Assembly (NCBI GenBank): GCA_947247005.1
Contig: OX365954.1
Span: forward strand, 2,992,001-3,056,000
Reading direction: 5' to 3'
Origin: Spisula solida
Lineage: Eukaryota; Mollusca; Bivalvia; Venerida; Mactridae
DNA: 64,000 bases
The notes below the pieces were generated by a model, which had not been told where the DNA came from, did not search any database, and was given only the letters and a program-made list of their open reading frames with translations. Positions within the stretch are counted from its first letter, which is position 1. Every line of letters starts with the position of its first letter. Position numbers and translations under genes: made by a program. Of this stretch, positions 13,501 to 28,500 are shown in pieces.

Positions 13501-16500
13501 TTTGAACTAATGAACTCTTATCATTAGCACTGACGTAAATATGTATTAGTATATGGAACGCTTGAATACCAAGAGGGTATCGGAATATTAACGCCTCGGT
13601 CACAATCATTTAGCTCTGATGGTTTTACAACATGGTCATAGCATATTTCTGAGAGGAAAAGGGGCCTGTAACACTATGAAAATGATAAGTAAGGAGTATA
13701 TATTCAGGGACAGTGTTGTTGTCACAATAATCTAAAGGGATGGTTGATGCTGGTAAGCCAAAACCTACTATGTAACCCAGAAAAACTGTGTATTCCACAT
13801 CTAGTACCAACAATGCTTTATCAACACAATGAGCTACTGCGTACAAGTTACCTGCCAGCAGATGATTATTTTAAGCATCGGAGTTAATGTGTCCGAGGCA
13901 TAACTGTCTGCATCTTTCTTTTCTATATATAGTTCAAGAAACATACGTTAGTGATACCAATTATCTCTTGTTTCAACAGCAATATTTGCCTCCTAGCTCA
14001 ATGGTTAGCACACTTGCCATCTAATCTGGCGACCAGGGTTCAACTACAGGTGGAGGCACAAATATGCCTGCCATATTTCAGCAGAAAGCTGACTGGCAAA
14101 TAAAGGCTATGCTTGGCATGAATTAATCAATGTAAATTACAAAATGCCTTACATTTAATGTGATTCAGTTTCAATGTTGATGTCCTCATATCACTTTGAT
14201 TTAATGATTTTATTACAAAATTGATTAACTTGAATTACTGGATGTTTGAATGTTGAAACAATAAATTATGATGATCTTTATTTTGAGTATGGTGTATGTA
14301 TAAGAAAGAAACACTTGATATTTTTACTGGTATAGCTATTTTATTACATGTTAAATTGTGTAAAATTGATTGGTAATAAATTGTATTTTGTAATGATAAG
14401 TGTTCTACATGTCATTGTCATACATTCATACAGGAGACATATATATGTGCTCGGATGGCAGCTGGCTGCACGTTAAAGGTGATAGATACAATACTAGAAG
14501 GGCAGGTATGTACAGGACATGTTTCGCTTATAAAAATATATTAAGGTTACACAGGGGCCCTACTGCTCCGGATATTCTGCTGAAAATAAAAGTTATTTAA
14601 TGAAAAAATACCAATAATTGTCAGAGTTATGGTCATTTGAAGTTTAATATGCTGAATTTTAATAATAGAACACTGTTTGAAACACACCTTTGGTGTAGGG
14701 ATGTGTGCTTATGGCACCCGAAACAGACTGGGGTCAAATTTTCAGGATTTGACATTATTAGAACCCCTGATAGTAGTAGCCATTATAAGGTCTCTTTCAC
14801 AAGCATAAATCTTAAAAATTGTGCAGTTTCCCCCAAACATGAAGCAAGTCCTATTGTAACCAAAAGACAACAAGGATATGGTATAATTCCCAAGTTGGAA
14901 AAATCCCTGATTTCGGTCAATTGTATGTACATGTAGGGTAGCAAACTTGAAGTTTGCAGGAATATTTAAGACGATGTGTTTAAATCAAATGTTGGAAAAA
15001 ATCATTCACATGATAAAACTATTTTTGATATATTTGATTTTAAACATGAAATTTAAATTGATATCAGTTCTTAGGTTTTGACAATTAAATGTCTGTGATT
15101 GTATTCTAAGGATTGTTTGTTTCTTATTATAGGCAAGAAATGGAGTTGCAATAGTGAGGTATGTATCTGGCCCAGATCTCCCAAAACATCTCAATCTGAG
15201 CTAAATCTCCACTCAAATATTGCCATGTGTCTTTATGTTAATTTTCATGAGAGGTTAAACTCAAAATAGGCATCAAGAAACAGAAACATTATTTTGAGTT
15301 TTGATAACGTTTGGCATGTGATAGATATGACCACCAATATTAATCATCTTTAATGTCATGTTTTGTTTTATTAACATATTAATATAACCATGTCTGTTAG
15401 TTTGTACATCATTTATGCCATTTGGTCAACCTTATACTACAAACAGGTTAACCTTTTACACCATTTTATGCCATTTGGGCAACCTTATACTACAAACAGG
15501 TTAACCATTTACACCATTTTATGCCATTTGGGCAACCTTATACTACAAACAGGTTAACCATTTACACCATTTTATGCCATTTGGGCAACCTTATACTACA
15601 AACAGGTTAACCATTTACACCATTTTATGCCATTTGGGCAACCTTATACTACAAACAGGTTAACCATTTACACCATTTTATGCCATTTGGGCAACCTTAT
15701 ACTACAAACAGTTAACCTTTCTTGGAATTCATTATCTACTAACAACTATTCAACATGTGGAGAACATGACATTGGCCAATGTCACAAAAGAACATATTCG
15801 TATCAATATACATTCCAAATACACATTACGATTAGATCAGAGATGACCCGTGATCATAATTTGTTATTTTCAATATTCAAGTAAACTATCAAACTGTATT
15901 TCAGCAAATAATACCCTGGTACTCTCAATATATGATACTATGTGTATATTGTAGACCTCCAGGACACCATGCAGAATGTGGTAAACCAATGGGCTTCTGT
16001 TTCTTTAATTCTGTTGCAATAGCAGCACGATATGCTCAACGCAAATTTGGAGTCAAAAAGTAAGTACACGTAATCATTTCTCATCAGAATAATTAATACT
16101 GTATGGTAAATAGCTTCAAGGTCGATGGTTAGTAAAATGTTAATGTACATTTTCATGTAAATAATCTATGTAATGCTAGATTAGTCTTGAGTGACATGAC
16201 CTGAACTTGACAAAATAATTTGATTAACGTAAACCTTACAAATCACTATTAGTCTCATACCGTTGTGGCAATGGATACCATCTGGAAAGAGGAGAGTGAT
16301 TAGTATAAGTTATAAGAACTAGTGTCACAATCAACCTAAAATTAATTAGTATGAATACATGGCTGGCTTAGAATTAGAAGGTCATAAGTGCAACTTAAGA
16401 CCTTATATGATGCATGCATATTTGAAATCTGCATCACTAGGCGCTTCTTATGAGCCTATTTTTATGAAAATCATGTTGACCAAACTGAAGTTTAAACAAC

Positions 16501-19500
16501 GAGACAGTCATAAAATCAGAAACATCAATCTAAAAATGAAATACCTGAAATATAACTTGTGACACGTTCAATGGTAGATAACTTGATTGTTTTATGTAGA
16601 AAAACACATCTAGACCAGATTGCAACTGTTCCTGGCCCGATGATGCGTTAAATAGTGGATTCCTGTAGGGGGGGGCGGAAAAAAGTGTTTCCAACCTGTC
16701 TCTTATATATAGTAATGAAGGGATGATGGGGAATTTCAAAACTCTGTATTTTGTGATATAATTTCTAAGGCCTGTGTTCTAAGCCAGTGACATGCATGTA
16801 TGTATTGTTGTATATAAGAACATACTATGAATATCACAAATATGATACATGTATTACATATAAGCTTTTCTTACAGGGTTCTTATACTTGACTGGGATGT
16901 TCACCATGGTAACGGTACTCAAAATATGTTTTATGAAGATCCCAGGTGAGTCAGATTGTCCGGTTTTATCTGGTTTAACGCTTGAGTGACTATCTGAATC
17001 CACAATCAACTGTACTGGTTCGGTGCACTGGTTGTTCATGATTTTTTTTTTTCTTAGATCTTTTAGAATATTTTAATTACATGCACAATTTTATAACCTA
17101 CTACAAGTTACATTAATACAAAAATCTTTTAAATCTGTATAAACTGTATAAATTGATATTTCAATATAGGAACAGCTCAAGAAATCAAAGTATTTTAGCT
17201 AAGGTCATGGAAATTTCATCATCATGTGCACTGCAGTTATGTTACGTTGGAATTAGGTTTCAGGAGAGTGACCGCTCTTGTTTGAATTTTTTTTATGTCT
17301 TATGTTAAGTTGATTTGCAGTTTCATAATTATGTTTATTTATCTTCAGTATATTGTACATATCACTACATCGATTTGATGGTGGGTTCTTTTATCCTACA
17401 TCCATGGATGGTAACTATGATAGAGTGGGTGTGAATGATGGACGGGGGTATAACGTCAATATACCTTGGAATTATGTAAGTTGTCATTCTCTCTTTGGCT
17501 TGGATAATATTGTTGAGTATAATAATAAAGAACAAGTTTAATAGAGTTTAAAATAGCACAAATTACGTATTAAAACATTATTTTCAGGTTCTGAAGCAAT
17601 TCTAGAAATAAGTAAATATGTTTACAAGTTTGAAACTTGACAGAATGTTTTCCCCTTAAATAATTTTTTTAAACTGTATTTTTAATTGACCTTAAATATT
17701 CCTTACTTACAAAGCCTGCCTGCATAGTGCTATTTGTAGAGTATTAACAGGGTTTTCATTTGACCCTTAAATTGATCTTTTGACATGAAATTTACAAAAT
17801 GCCATTTGTGACCTTCAGGATCCAGACTGAAGGGTCAATTTCTGCTTGAAATTATATGTATGTTGGTTACAAACAGTAAAATATGGAACAAAATTATCAA
17901 AATGACTCTTGAGTGTTGAGCCTCTAGAGGTGCAGCCCCAAGTGAAATCCCTTGGTTATGTATGACCCTGTTGATCATTAATCCTTGGTTGGGCATTTAA
18001 ACATTGTCCTATTCTTCTGAGACATTGGCTACAGTCATGACCTTCACCTGGTTGTCAGTTCAATGCAGACTGAAAAGTAGTTCAGGATTAATTCCAGAAA
18101 AGTGGTTAGTTCAACTGGTGGCTATTTATAACTAAATCAGTGTTGAAAAATGGAGTAAAACTAGATGGTATTAATTTCTTTGTGCAACATTGTAATTACA
18201 GGGTGGTAAAGGAGATGCTGAATATCTGGCTGCCTTCCAACAGATTGTCATGCCTATAGCGTATGAAGTAAGTACTTCGTGTCGTCTGCTGTCAGATGCT
18301 TACTGTAAACCAATTAACTCTCAAGAATACTAACTTTGCATTTTGCTGATCGTTGGCATATTTTCGACTACAAATTTTCCCGTTTTCAAGTTTCCCGCAA
18401 TGTCCATATTAATGTTTTTAGCACTTTCACAGCAACTTAATTTTGCGAACTTCTACCATTTGCGAACTCAGCAAAATTAAATCGCGCAAAATAATTTCTT
18501 GGTTTACAGTACATTGTTATTTTGAACTTCCAACAAAGTCTGAGAAAACATGTAGTTTAACAGCATTTTCTTCAAATTTGGCTAATAATTAAAATCATTT
18601 CACAGCACATGAGACAGATTACTTGATGAAGATTGAAATTTGGTCAGGGAGATTTCATGGATTGGTACCCTGTCAAATATTGAGTTTGGTGTACATTTGT
18701 GTTACTGAAAATATTGTACTGAAATCCTTACGTTTTAAGAAATATGAAGCAGCACATAGTTAACAGAACTCTCTCTTCAGTTGAGTCAAAAGTGACCACA
18801 GAAATTTGTGTGGTAGTCTTATCTAACCTCATAACATGAACAAACTATTGAACATTTTAATGGTGTTTCTCATCATTTTCTACTTTTAAAATGGTTGTTA
18901 AATTCTTACTAATTTATCTTGTTCTGTGTGTTTCAGTTTGCACCAGATTTGGTATTAGTGTCAGCGGGATTTGATGCTGCGATAGGAGACCCATTGGTAT
19001 GTTTGTATGGGTAAATACGGTTTAACCTCTCAATAGTAATATACCCAGTGTTGGCCCGGCATCTACTGATGCGGGAGACATATAGTGATTGTCCTGTCTG
19101 TTCGTCAGGATTTGCTGCATTAGGAAGAATGAACTTTTCTACAGAAAATAAAGTAATTTGATTAAAAAATTCAAAGAATCAACAAACTTAAGGTCATTTG
19201 AAGTTTTTAAAGCTGAATTTAACAATAGAACAATGTTTGAAACAGTGTATTGGTGTAGGGATATGTACAAATTGCACTCGAAACAGACTTGCATCTACTT
19301 TTCAGGATTGGGTATTATGCCTCAGTAGGACCCCTGGGTTTATTATTGAGAGGGCTTATGTTTGAGGTTTTACTGTAATTCTCATTAGTTGGTGTGATGT
19401 TAAATATATCCATTCTAACACAACCAGTAAGGTTTATTCTGAGAGTCGATGCATTTAGCTATGATAAAATTTAAACTTGGTTTGTAGATTTTACTTCAAA

Positions 19501-22500
19501 TTTCCAGATTTGAAATTTTCAGATTTGGAAACATTACCAATTATTGGAAAAGTTTACATGTATACTGTATTGTTATGATGTAAATAAGCAAATACATTGT
19601 TTTGTATTATTTTAGGGAGGGTGTAAAGTGACCCCAGCTGGCTATGGTCACATGACACACATGTTGAGTGGTCTAGCTAATGGCAGAGTTGTTGTTGTTT
19701 TAGAGGTAAACATCTTTGAAATTCCTTTGTAACTTTTTCAAGAAAATCTGTTGTGTCACTGTTGTAGTTGTTGATTATCAAATGATCACTCCACAGGTTG
19801 GTTGGATTATTGTTTTTGTGGTCACTCTTCGTCTATCCGTCTGTCTTCCACTTCTGGTGTGTCACTTAAGTTCATATTTTTGACCTATTTTAAATGAAAC
19901 TTGATCACAATGATCATCTTAACAAAATCTATGTCAAGTTTGATATTGGGTCATCTGGGGTAAAAAACAAGATCACTAGGTCAAATCATAGAAAAACCTG
20001 TGTACTCACACTGCGTAGACACCAAAGGTCATTGGTTCCAATGATCATTTCAACAAAATCTAGGTCATGTTTGATATTGGGTCATCTAGGTGAGGAGAAA
20101 GGCTCTATGGCCCTCTAGGTTTTTGTTGCTATGATTTAATGTATTTGTTTTCCTTATTAAAGTATTTCTATTTTTAGGGCGGTTATAACCTTGTATCTAT
20201 AGCAAACAGTATGGCTACCTGTACCTCAGTACTGTTAGGTGATCCTGTACCAGTATGGAGATATGAACAACCTCAGAATGTGTAAGTTCTCGTATAGTAT
20301 TTTACCCAAGTTCTAGTGTGCTTTACTACATGTTGTTAGTTTCCACCTCAAGAATAGAGATTAAAGATTAGATTGCTGGCTGTGTCATATCAAGTTCTTT
20401 TAAAATGATCCTGGTAGAGCTTGGATACTTGGTAATTGGTACACAAGGGTAGTCCTTGGATTGGTTGGCCCTGTGTCATGAAAGTGATAATGTAGTCAGT
20501 CTCCATAGTACTGAAAAACTGTCTGTGGGACTTTAAACCAACATTCAAAAATATCAACTTTGAATTGATATTCATGGAATTGATATGCATCCAGTATTGC
20601 AGTCTATGTAGCCTTTAAAAGAGCATTTATTCCAAGTACACTAGGTTTGTGTGTAGACTATTATTATACAGCTATCCATTAAATTGCCAAAAGTTATATA
20701 ACTTAGACAGTGTCCATGTTCAACGTATTCAAAATTGAAAAGATCATTACTTTCTACAGATATTCTACGTATGTAAGCTGAACAAAACTTATAAATGGTA
20801 CATGATCAAGTGCTTGTTTTTTGCTATGTACTTTATAGAACATCATTAATCACCCCTGTCGGTTTGCCCTCCTGTCATCCACAGGTTACTAGTAATGAGT
20901 GGCTGTTAGTGTTAGAGATTTGCAAATTTTGTGTGGATCAATGTATTAATTGCCAAAATTCACATTATATGTGTAAAGTGACTGTTTTAGTTCTGTTCTG
21001 TGTGCATGTACTTGCATACCTTCACTTTGTTGCTATGATGTAACTAGTTTAGCTTCATCTTTCAGGGCAGTGCAAGCTATCTGTGATGTACTAGATACTC
21101 AGAAACAATATTGGAAATCTCTCAAATTTAGAGGTAAGCAATTTTACCTTAAACTGATCGAAATAGATCGGTGTTATATGTTCTAGTTGTTACTAGTATC
21201 TATTCCTTTAAGTTTGTGCCTTCCTAAAAGATTGTGCATTTTAGCAAACGTTGATTGCAACAAAAACATGGTACATCTTGTCTGCGGTGAGTTTTGTCTG
21301 AGTACCAATTTTACTGTTTACATATTCACCGCTTCTGGTTTATGAAATTGGGAAACAAAAGTTGTTCTCATGAGCAAAAAAGGACTAATAGATAAATAGA
21401 AAAAATGTTCAATTTTATGTAACAAAACTTTTTATCGGCAAAATCCTTTCTAAGGGTTTTTAATGACATCATCAGTTTATGTGCACGAACATATTGCACC
21501 TGTTTAGATCAAGACTGTAGACTGCATGTAACTCAAGAGGCCAATTCTGTTTTCATAGTTTAATATTCAATTTGTGTTTGGAGTTTGTTAATAAACAGAG
21601 AATTGATCACAGATATTGTTTATCTCATGGTTGGTTCAAGTGGATTTGATTTTGTGCAGATACACCCATTTCAAATGTAAGAGGCGCAAACTTGTAGGTG
21701 TAGAGGCTACGTATTTAAAACACCTTGTCAAGCTCCACTAATACCACCACTTTAATTATATTGATATGTTGTGGACGTTTGCAATATTGTAATGTACCAA
21801 ACTTTCAAAGTGATAATTTTAGAACAAAAACAACCAAATCGCTATTATCACCACTTTCATGTATGGCTTTATATTGATATAATGGACATTATATTATGTA
21901 GAGAATTGATTAATTATTTTCAGTTGGTATTCCTGAGAAAGATAAGAAGGCTGTAGAAGATAGGTCAGAAGACTCAGTAAATGCCACCACTGCAAGGTTA
22001 GTACATGCATCAATCTATGTAGTAGTGTGTGGTTTAAATAATTATATTAACACCTGTAAATCACTTAATTTTCACGTAACTTTTATTTTGCTTTTTTTTT
22101 CGAAAATTTCAAGATTTTTTTGTTGACAATGTCCAATTTCCAACTTTGTATTGCAAAATTTTCTCGATAATAATGATTTCGCGTGTCAACATCCTGGAAA
22201 TATGAGGGGAAATAAAACTCTTGCAAAAAAAGTGATTTACAGTTCACAAATCTGATACAAAGCACATTATACATTGATCTATTCATTCGCTCAAGCACCC
22301 TGCCATTTTTTCAAGCAAATACTGTATTCTTTATTATGCTTTCCCCTTATTCAATTCCTGGTTCTGTTTTGTTTAGTGATTGTATTTTGTATGGTTTTGC
22401 CATGCTAAAAGATTGTAGAGTTTCATTATAGAATATAAGTTGGTAAATGAATTCTGGTAACTGTACTGAGAAATATTGACTGAATACTTGAGAGTATAAA

Positions 22501-25500
22501 TTTTGTTGATTAACTTAAACGATTACTACATAGACCTTAAATCCATATATCTACATGTTCTGAGAAATTGAGACTTAGATTGATTTCATTATAAAAAAAA
22601 TACTAAAAATCAGACAGAGTTAGATTGTTTACATCTTAAAAAAAGATACTAAAAATCTGAGAGGGAAAGGCAACACTCAACTTAAACAGCCGATCACAAA
22701 ACCCATAAAAACAACACAGACAACAATTACACAGCACAATGCCCAACTGTTTACATCATGTCAGTTTACTTGAAAAGAATTGGTCATCAATATGTGTATA
22801 CCAATGTAGTATGAAGAGACAGAACTAGTATACCAATGTAGTATGAAGAGACAGAACTAGTATACCAATGTAGTATGAAGAGACAGAGCTAGTATACCAA
22901 TGTAGTATGAAGAGACAGAACTAGTATACCAATGTAGTATGAAGAGACAGAACTAGTATACCAATGTAGTATGAAGAGACAGAACTATTATACCAATGTA
23001 GTATGAAGAGACAGAACTATTATATGGATTTCAGGGGTATATACAAATAAAATTATACAGTGGCTGAAAAATTGGACTTGAAAAATTGTTGACATAACTG
23101 AATGTCGACATTACTGATGCTGACATAAAAATCTAAATTCTTAACTATTGTTTCAGTTCCGAAGTAGACAATTTGACAGAACAGCTGAGTACTGTGAAAG
23201 GTACGTAGAATTCATTGAATTTTATCTGTTATTTTGAATAACCCTTGAGCATTGAAAGCCTAGTGGTAGAGCAGCCACTGATAGTGCAGTATGTCTGGGA
23301 TTCACTCTGTAACCATGTCAGACCCAAGGCTAAACTTAAATACAAGTTATGCCAGCTTTTGAATGCACTTGGCACTAAATAAGTAAACCTTTTCTTCTCT
23401 CATACTCTTGTGGTGATAGGTATCCACTGGATCGATCCAGGTGTCAGGAGTGTAGTAGTTTCAGAAATTGTTTCAAAATCAACCAAAAACTTATATTATG
23501 TATGAATTCATGTTATAGTGCATATGAAGGAATTAAGTAAATATGAATACCAATTTGGCTGTTGTTATTGTGGTATTATATTAACCTATTGTACAATTTA
23601 CATATGAGATATTGTACGATTAGAATATTGAAACAATAATGAGACATGTATAGTTAGTTTATTTAGGTCTGTCACTTCTATACAAACAATTAAAATCATA
23701 TTAACATAGTTAAAAGTGTCATTATCTGTTTTCCAAGGACTATAGATATATATAGTATTCCAATATGGACAAAGAACAAGAAAAGCATTGTATAACTTTA
23801 ATTTATCACATGTTTGACGTCGCGGTAGCGTAATAAAGCCATCATTTATTTTTGATAATACACTAGTGTAATAAAGCTATCACGCGATGTCATTCAAAGG
23901 ATAGGCGACGTCGTCAAAATCGCACGTTTATTATAGTGAAAAAAAAGTAGCTATTTTATGTTTCGGCAGTAGGCTAACATGCGATAAAAAGAACATTACA
24001 TTTGTGACTTTCCACATTGAATTTATTAAACTCGTTGAAAAAATCGATAAAATGCTCGGCAGAGGCTCGCATTTTATTATTTTATTAAACTCGTTTAATA
24101 AATTCAATATGGAAAGACACTCATGTAATATCCTCTATATACTGATGAAAGTGACGTCACATAGTGTTGGTAAACAAACATACTTTCGATAAGTAATGCT
24201 TGCGTTAGGTAAAATTGCGCATTTAAATCATGTTAAAATTAAAATAAAATATTCAAAAGCCATAGTTTACCTTTTGTTTAACAAACATTTGTCGTTCTGA
24301 GGCCTTTGTGGTTAATTCCTATGAGTCACAGCTCCAAACTATTGTTACGGATTTACTCTAGACGAATATGCATGTCTAAAATAGCCTAGTTATGACCTGT
24401 ACAACCATAATGCATTGCGCACTTTGGTAATCATCAAATGTAAATTTGTGACGTATCTAAAAGAAATCTTTTTTTCGGGTCAAAACCACAAAACTTAGTG
24501 GTTTGATCATTTTCAACAAATAGAGGACACCCGAAAGATCACAAAAAATATTGATTTATAAGAAAAACAGTCGTTAATAAGTTTGCTTAGGGACTTAGGG
24601 ATTTAAAATTAAATCTTGGAAGCAATCCAAAACCTGTCGATTGAAAATTCATCGATGAGGATGTGTCACAGAAAATGTTTATATTTTTTTTAATATATAT
24701 CAGTTCATGAATTTTTTATCAAATTGAATTACTTACAAACTCAAAGGATTTATTGGTGGTGTAAGCTGTACATGTTCTTCAAAATGAGCGTATAATGCTG
24801 ATAGTTATAAGGTTTCATCTACTGTGTGCCAACCTGTATTGTTCTCTCTAGTTTATTGATATGAGTCATTTATTAATTCAGCTGTTCGAGTAGACGAGTA
24901 CTTAGTGTTGATGTGTAGCACTGCTTATTTAAACTATAACTGACTTAAAATAAAGGTTCACTTATCTCATAATTTTGGATCCGCATATTGATATATGTGG
25001 TCTGTGTCTTACTATAAACAATCTGCCATCGACCAATGAAATCAGATTTTACAAATTGCAAACTAAAAGTAGAAATTGAGAGTAGAAACAGATATAATGG
25101 ATGATAAAATTGTTTTCAATACAAAACTCAGACAAGATGATGAAAATATCAATTAAATTAACTTTCACAGGAAAAAAATCGCATGAAAATGTGGATATTG
25201 CATTAACCAATCAGATACGTCCTTACATTTCGCCTCGGTTGAAAACGAAAGTAGACTTGCGTGTACTTGTGAAATACTGTAGGTATAATAATAATGATTA
25301 ATTTTCCTAACATTTCCTGAAGACATGCTTTAATTGTGTTTAATTATAGTGAACATAGTTAATTAAGCTGTCTGTTGCTCATTGGTCAACTAGAGCGTGA
25401 CTCAGTATCACCGGACAGATATTTGCAGGCTGCAGGGATGCACACGTCTGTCTCGGTTTTGTGCAGAGCATTTATTGATTTTCAATGTTAAGTTGGAATA

Positions 25501-28500
25501 TCCCTTCTGCTAGTTTATGTTTAGTTGTATTTTCTTTTTGTCTGTGATTCTAGCTTTGATTTGTAGAGATATATAAAAAGGTTTGTAGACAATATTTTAA
25601 AACAGGATTTGTTCAATTTCTTTCTACTTGAAATCATTAATGCTTAATGCTGGTTTTAATCAATCTGTTACTGTTGTTTATTTTTGTATTGTGCGTTAAC
25701 AACGACAACAACAATGAATTAGTGATGTATGGAATCCTCGCCATCAAAATTCACAAAAAACATTGAAATGGTTCTACGACAAGCTGCTAGATTTACAACA
25801 AACAGATTCAGAAATACAAGCAGAGTAACTGACATGATAGATCACCTGAATTGGGAAAGCCTAGAGTCCAGACGTCAGAAACAACAACTCACGATGTTCT
25901 ACAACATCGTCCACAACAAAGTAGACATCCCACCTGACAAGTACCTCTAGACAGCCAGATCCATGCCCAGGGCCCCTCACAACACCAGATTTCTACAACA
26001 TCACGCATCTACAGATACCTACAAATACAGTTTCTTCCCACTGACCATCCCTGTGTGGAACAACTTAACAGCCCCTGTGGCTGAGGCTCCTTCCTTGACA
26101 TCTTTCAAGAAGGAGCTTGCTAAACTCTCATTCTAAGGGGACCACTTCGCTCAGATATGATGTACAGTCATGTGATAGGTGTTGAGCTATGTCAGCCAGG
26201 ACTCAGTCCCTGTCACCGCCACGGAAGCTGGACAGGTCAAGTGCCCTCCATCGTCTTGAACGAGTCTATTCTTCAATACTTTTTCTATCACTCTTTCCTT
26301 TTCTATCTAGCGCACCGTTAAATTATTGTCAAGTATGACAGCTTAACGTATTATGTAGATTTAGATTTCGATGTGTCAGTAATATAAACTATACTTTAAT
26401 ATTATTTGACATTGCCAGTGTAGTGACAGAACTGTGTACCCGGAAATACGGGTGTTAGTAGTTACCCAAGATGCCGCAGGATATTCTTGGAGGCCACAGC
26501 GAGCAAGTTCAGCGGGTTGTAGTACCCCTGATGTTGGAGAGTTCAGCGGGTTGTAGTACCCATGAATGAGAGTTATGGTATGTACCGGTATTGTATTTTA
26601 AGTATATACATGTGAGAAGCTGGTGTTGGGCGAAGGGCAGTGTCAGCTCCAAAATATTGGGTGGGAGGAGGAGAGATTTGATAGTGTGCAGCTTTTCCTT
26701 GACGAAGGAGCAGGGTAGGTACTGCACGACGCGGAAGGGATTGCTGGCGGTCGTTAGGCTTACAAGGCAGTTTAGACACTACCTGTTGGGTAAACCTTTT
26801 ACAGTTAGGACGGATCATTAGAGTCTTAGGTGGTTGATGGGGTTCTACGAACCGCAGGGTCAGCTGGCGAGATGGTTGGATGAGCTGTCTCGGTATAATA
26901 TGGTGGTAAAACACCGGGCTGAGCGCGAGCACTGGAATGCAGATGCGCTGTCCAGGATGCCAGCAAGTGCTGGTCGGTGCTGGAAGCTGTGTTGGTGTGC
27001 GTCTAGGTAGTTTACCCTGTGGGGGGTGTGGGTACGGTAAGGAGGCTCTTGATAATTGGGCCTCATTCTTCTCAGAATTAGATGACGTGCCATTGGCTGC
27101 TAGGCCAAGGTTAACCTGTGAACTGGAACAGTGCTCATCAGAAAGTGGAGAGAAGGATCCGGACGGTTTCTAGAGACTGGGAAATGATTGCGTGCGGGTC
27201 TCCATGCGTTGAGCAGGAGATCCTAAGGGAGAGGTTGTACAGGGTGTTCATTGTGGGAACAGGAGGTGTCCAACACAGAGGAGGCTGATCTGAGGGGGTG
27301 GCAGTCGGCCATCGACATTATTCCGTGGGCAGTCGAGGAGCCTTAGGTTTGACAGAATTGGTTAGTGTCAACATCGTGACTACTGCATATAAAGGACAGG
27401 CACAGCAGATCAGGCTGATGGTAGTACTGGGGCAGTTCCCAGGAAGGTCCCTGAGTCAAGGACTGGTAGGCCCAGTCAGGGGAACACTGCATTTAGTACT
27501 GGGGGCAGTACTGGGCAGTTCCAAGGATAGACCCTGATGGAAAAAGGGGACAGTGTGTACACTGTGGATAGTGTGGAAGGTAGTACTGGGGCAGCTCCCA
27601 GGATAGACCCTGAGGTATTGACTGGATGGGCAGGTCAAGTGAACACTGCAGATCATGGGGAGGGTAGTACTGGGGCAGATCCAGGATAGACCCTGAGGTA
27701 TTGACTGGAAGGGCTGGTCAAGTGAACACTGCAGATCATGGGGAGGGTAGTACTGGGGCAGATCCCAGCAGAGACCCTGTTGTGTTGACTGGTAGGGCCG
27801 GTCACGTGAACACTGAAAATCATGCAGAGGGTAGTACTGGGTTACTTCCCAGGAAAACCCAACTCCAAGAGGCTGTACCTCCGGAGGGAAGCTTCGGGGC
27901 TGCAGTGAGGTGGTTGAGTAGTTTGGTGGTTGGTGCCGTGAAACCAGCTTGGGTTAGGTACGGCATATCCGTGGAGGTTTGGGGCCGTGAAACCAGCATG
28001 GGTTTGGTCCAGCATATGCATGGAGGTTTGGAGCCGTGAAACCAGCGTGGGTTCGGTCCGGTACGTGCATGGAGGTTGGAGCCATGAAATCAGTGCAGGT
28101 TCGGTCCGGCATGTGCATGGAGGTTTGGGGCTGTAAACCAGTGTGGGTTCGGTCCGGTACATGCGGGGAGGTTGGGGCCGTAAAACCAGTGTGGGTTCAG
28201 GCTGGGAAGCGAGGAAGTACCAGTTCCGGAAAGAGTCTGCAAGAATCATGCGAGTTTAAAGTGGGGAGGAGTGTAGTGACGGAACTGTGTACCCAGAAAT
28301 ACGGGCGTTAGTAGTTACCCAAGATGCCGTGGGGCATTCTGGGATCGCCCTCTTGAGCAGCGGCGGCTATGTTGGAAGGCCGTTGTGAACTGACGTTGTG
28401 GCGTCATGACTAGCAGAATAGTCCCAGACGACTGATAAGGTAGGAAACCTTGCTAAATACCATTTCCCTGTGTGTACCTACTGTAAAAACCATACCAAAA

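Larger units (their letters stand above)
26419..28440 (+). mobile_element. Defective Ty3/gypsy LTR retrotransposon remnant
   Basis: LTR-like TGTAGTGACAGAACTGTG at 26419 and TGTAGTGACGGAACTGTG at 28272; the second is immediately preceded by a polypurine tract (28258-28271), as expected at a 3' LTR. Between them are a broken RNase H segment and two tandem arrays; no intact gag, protease or integrase was found. LTR ends are not defined. Its G+C content is above that of its surroundings, consistent with a later insertion. Confidence 0.75.

Noticed and set aside
27701..28249. 112- and 135-codon open frames
   Set aside because: Lie in the GC-rich tandem arrays of the gypsy remnant; low complexity with no family resemblance.
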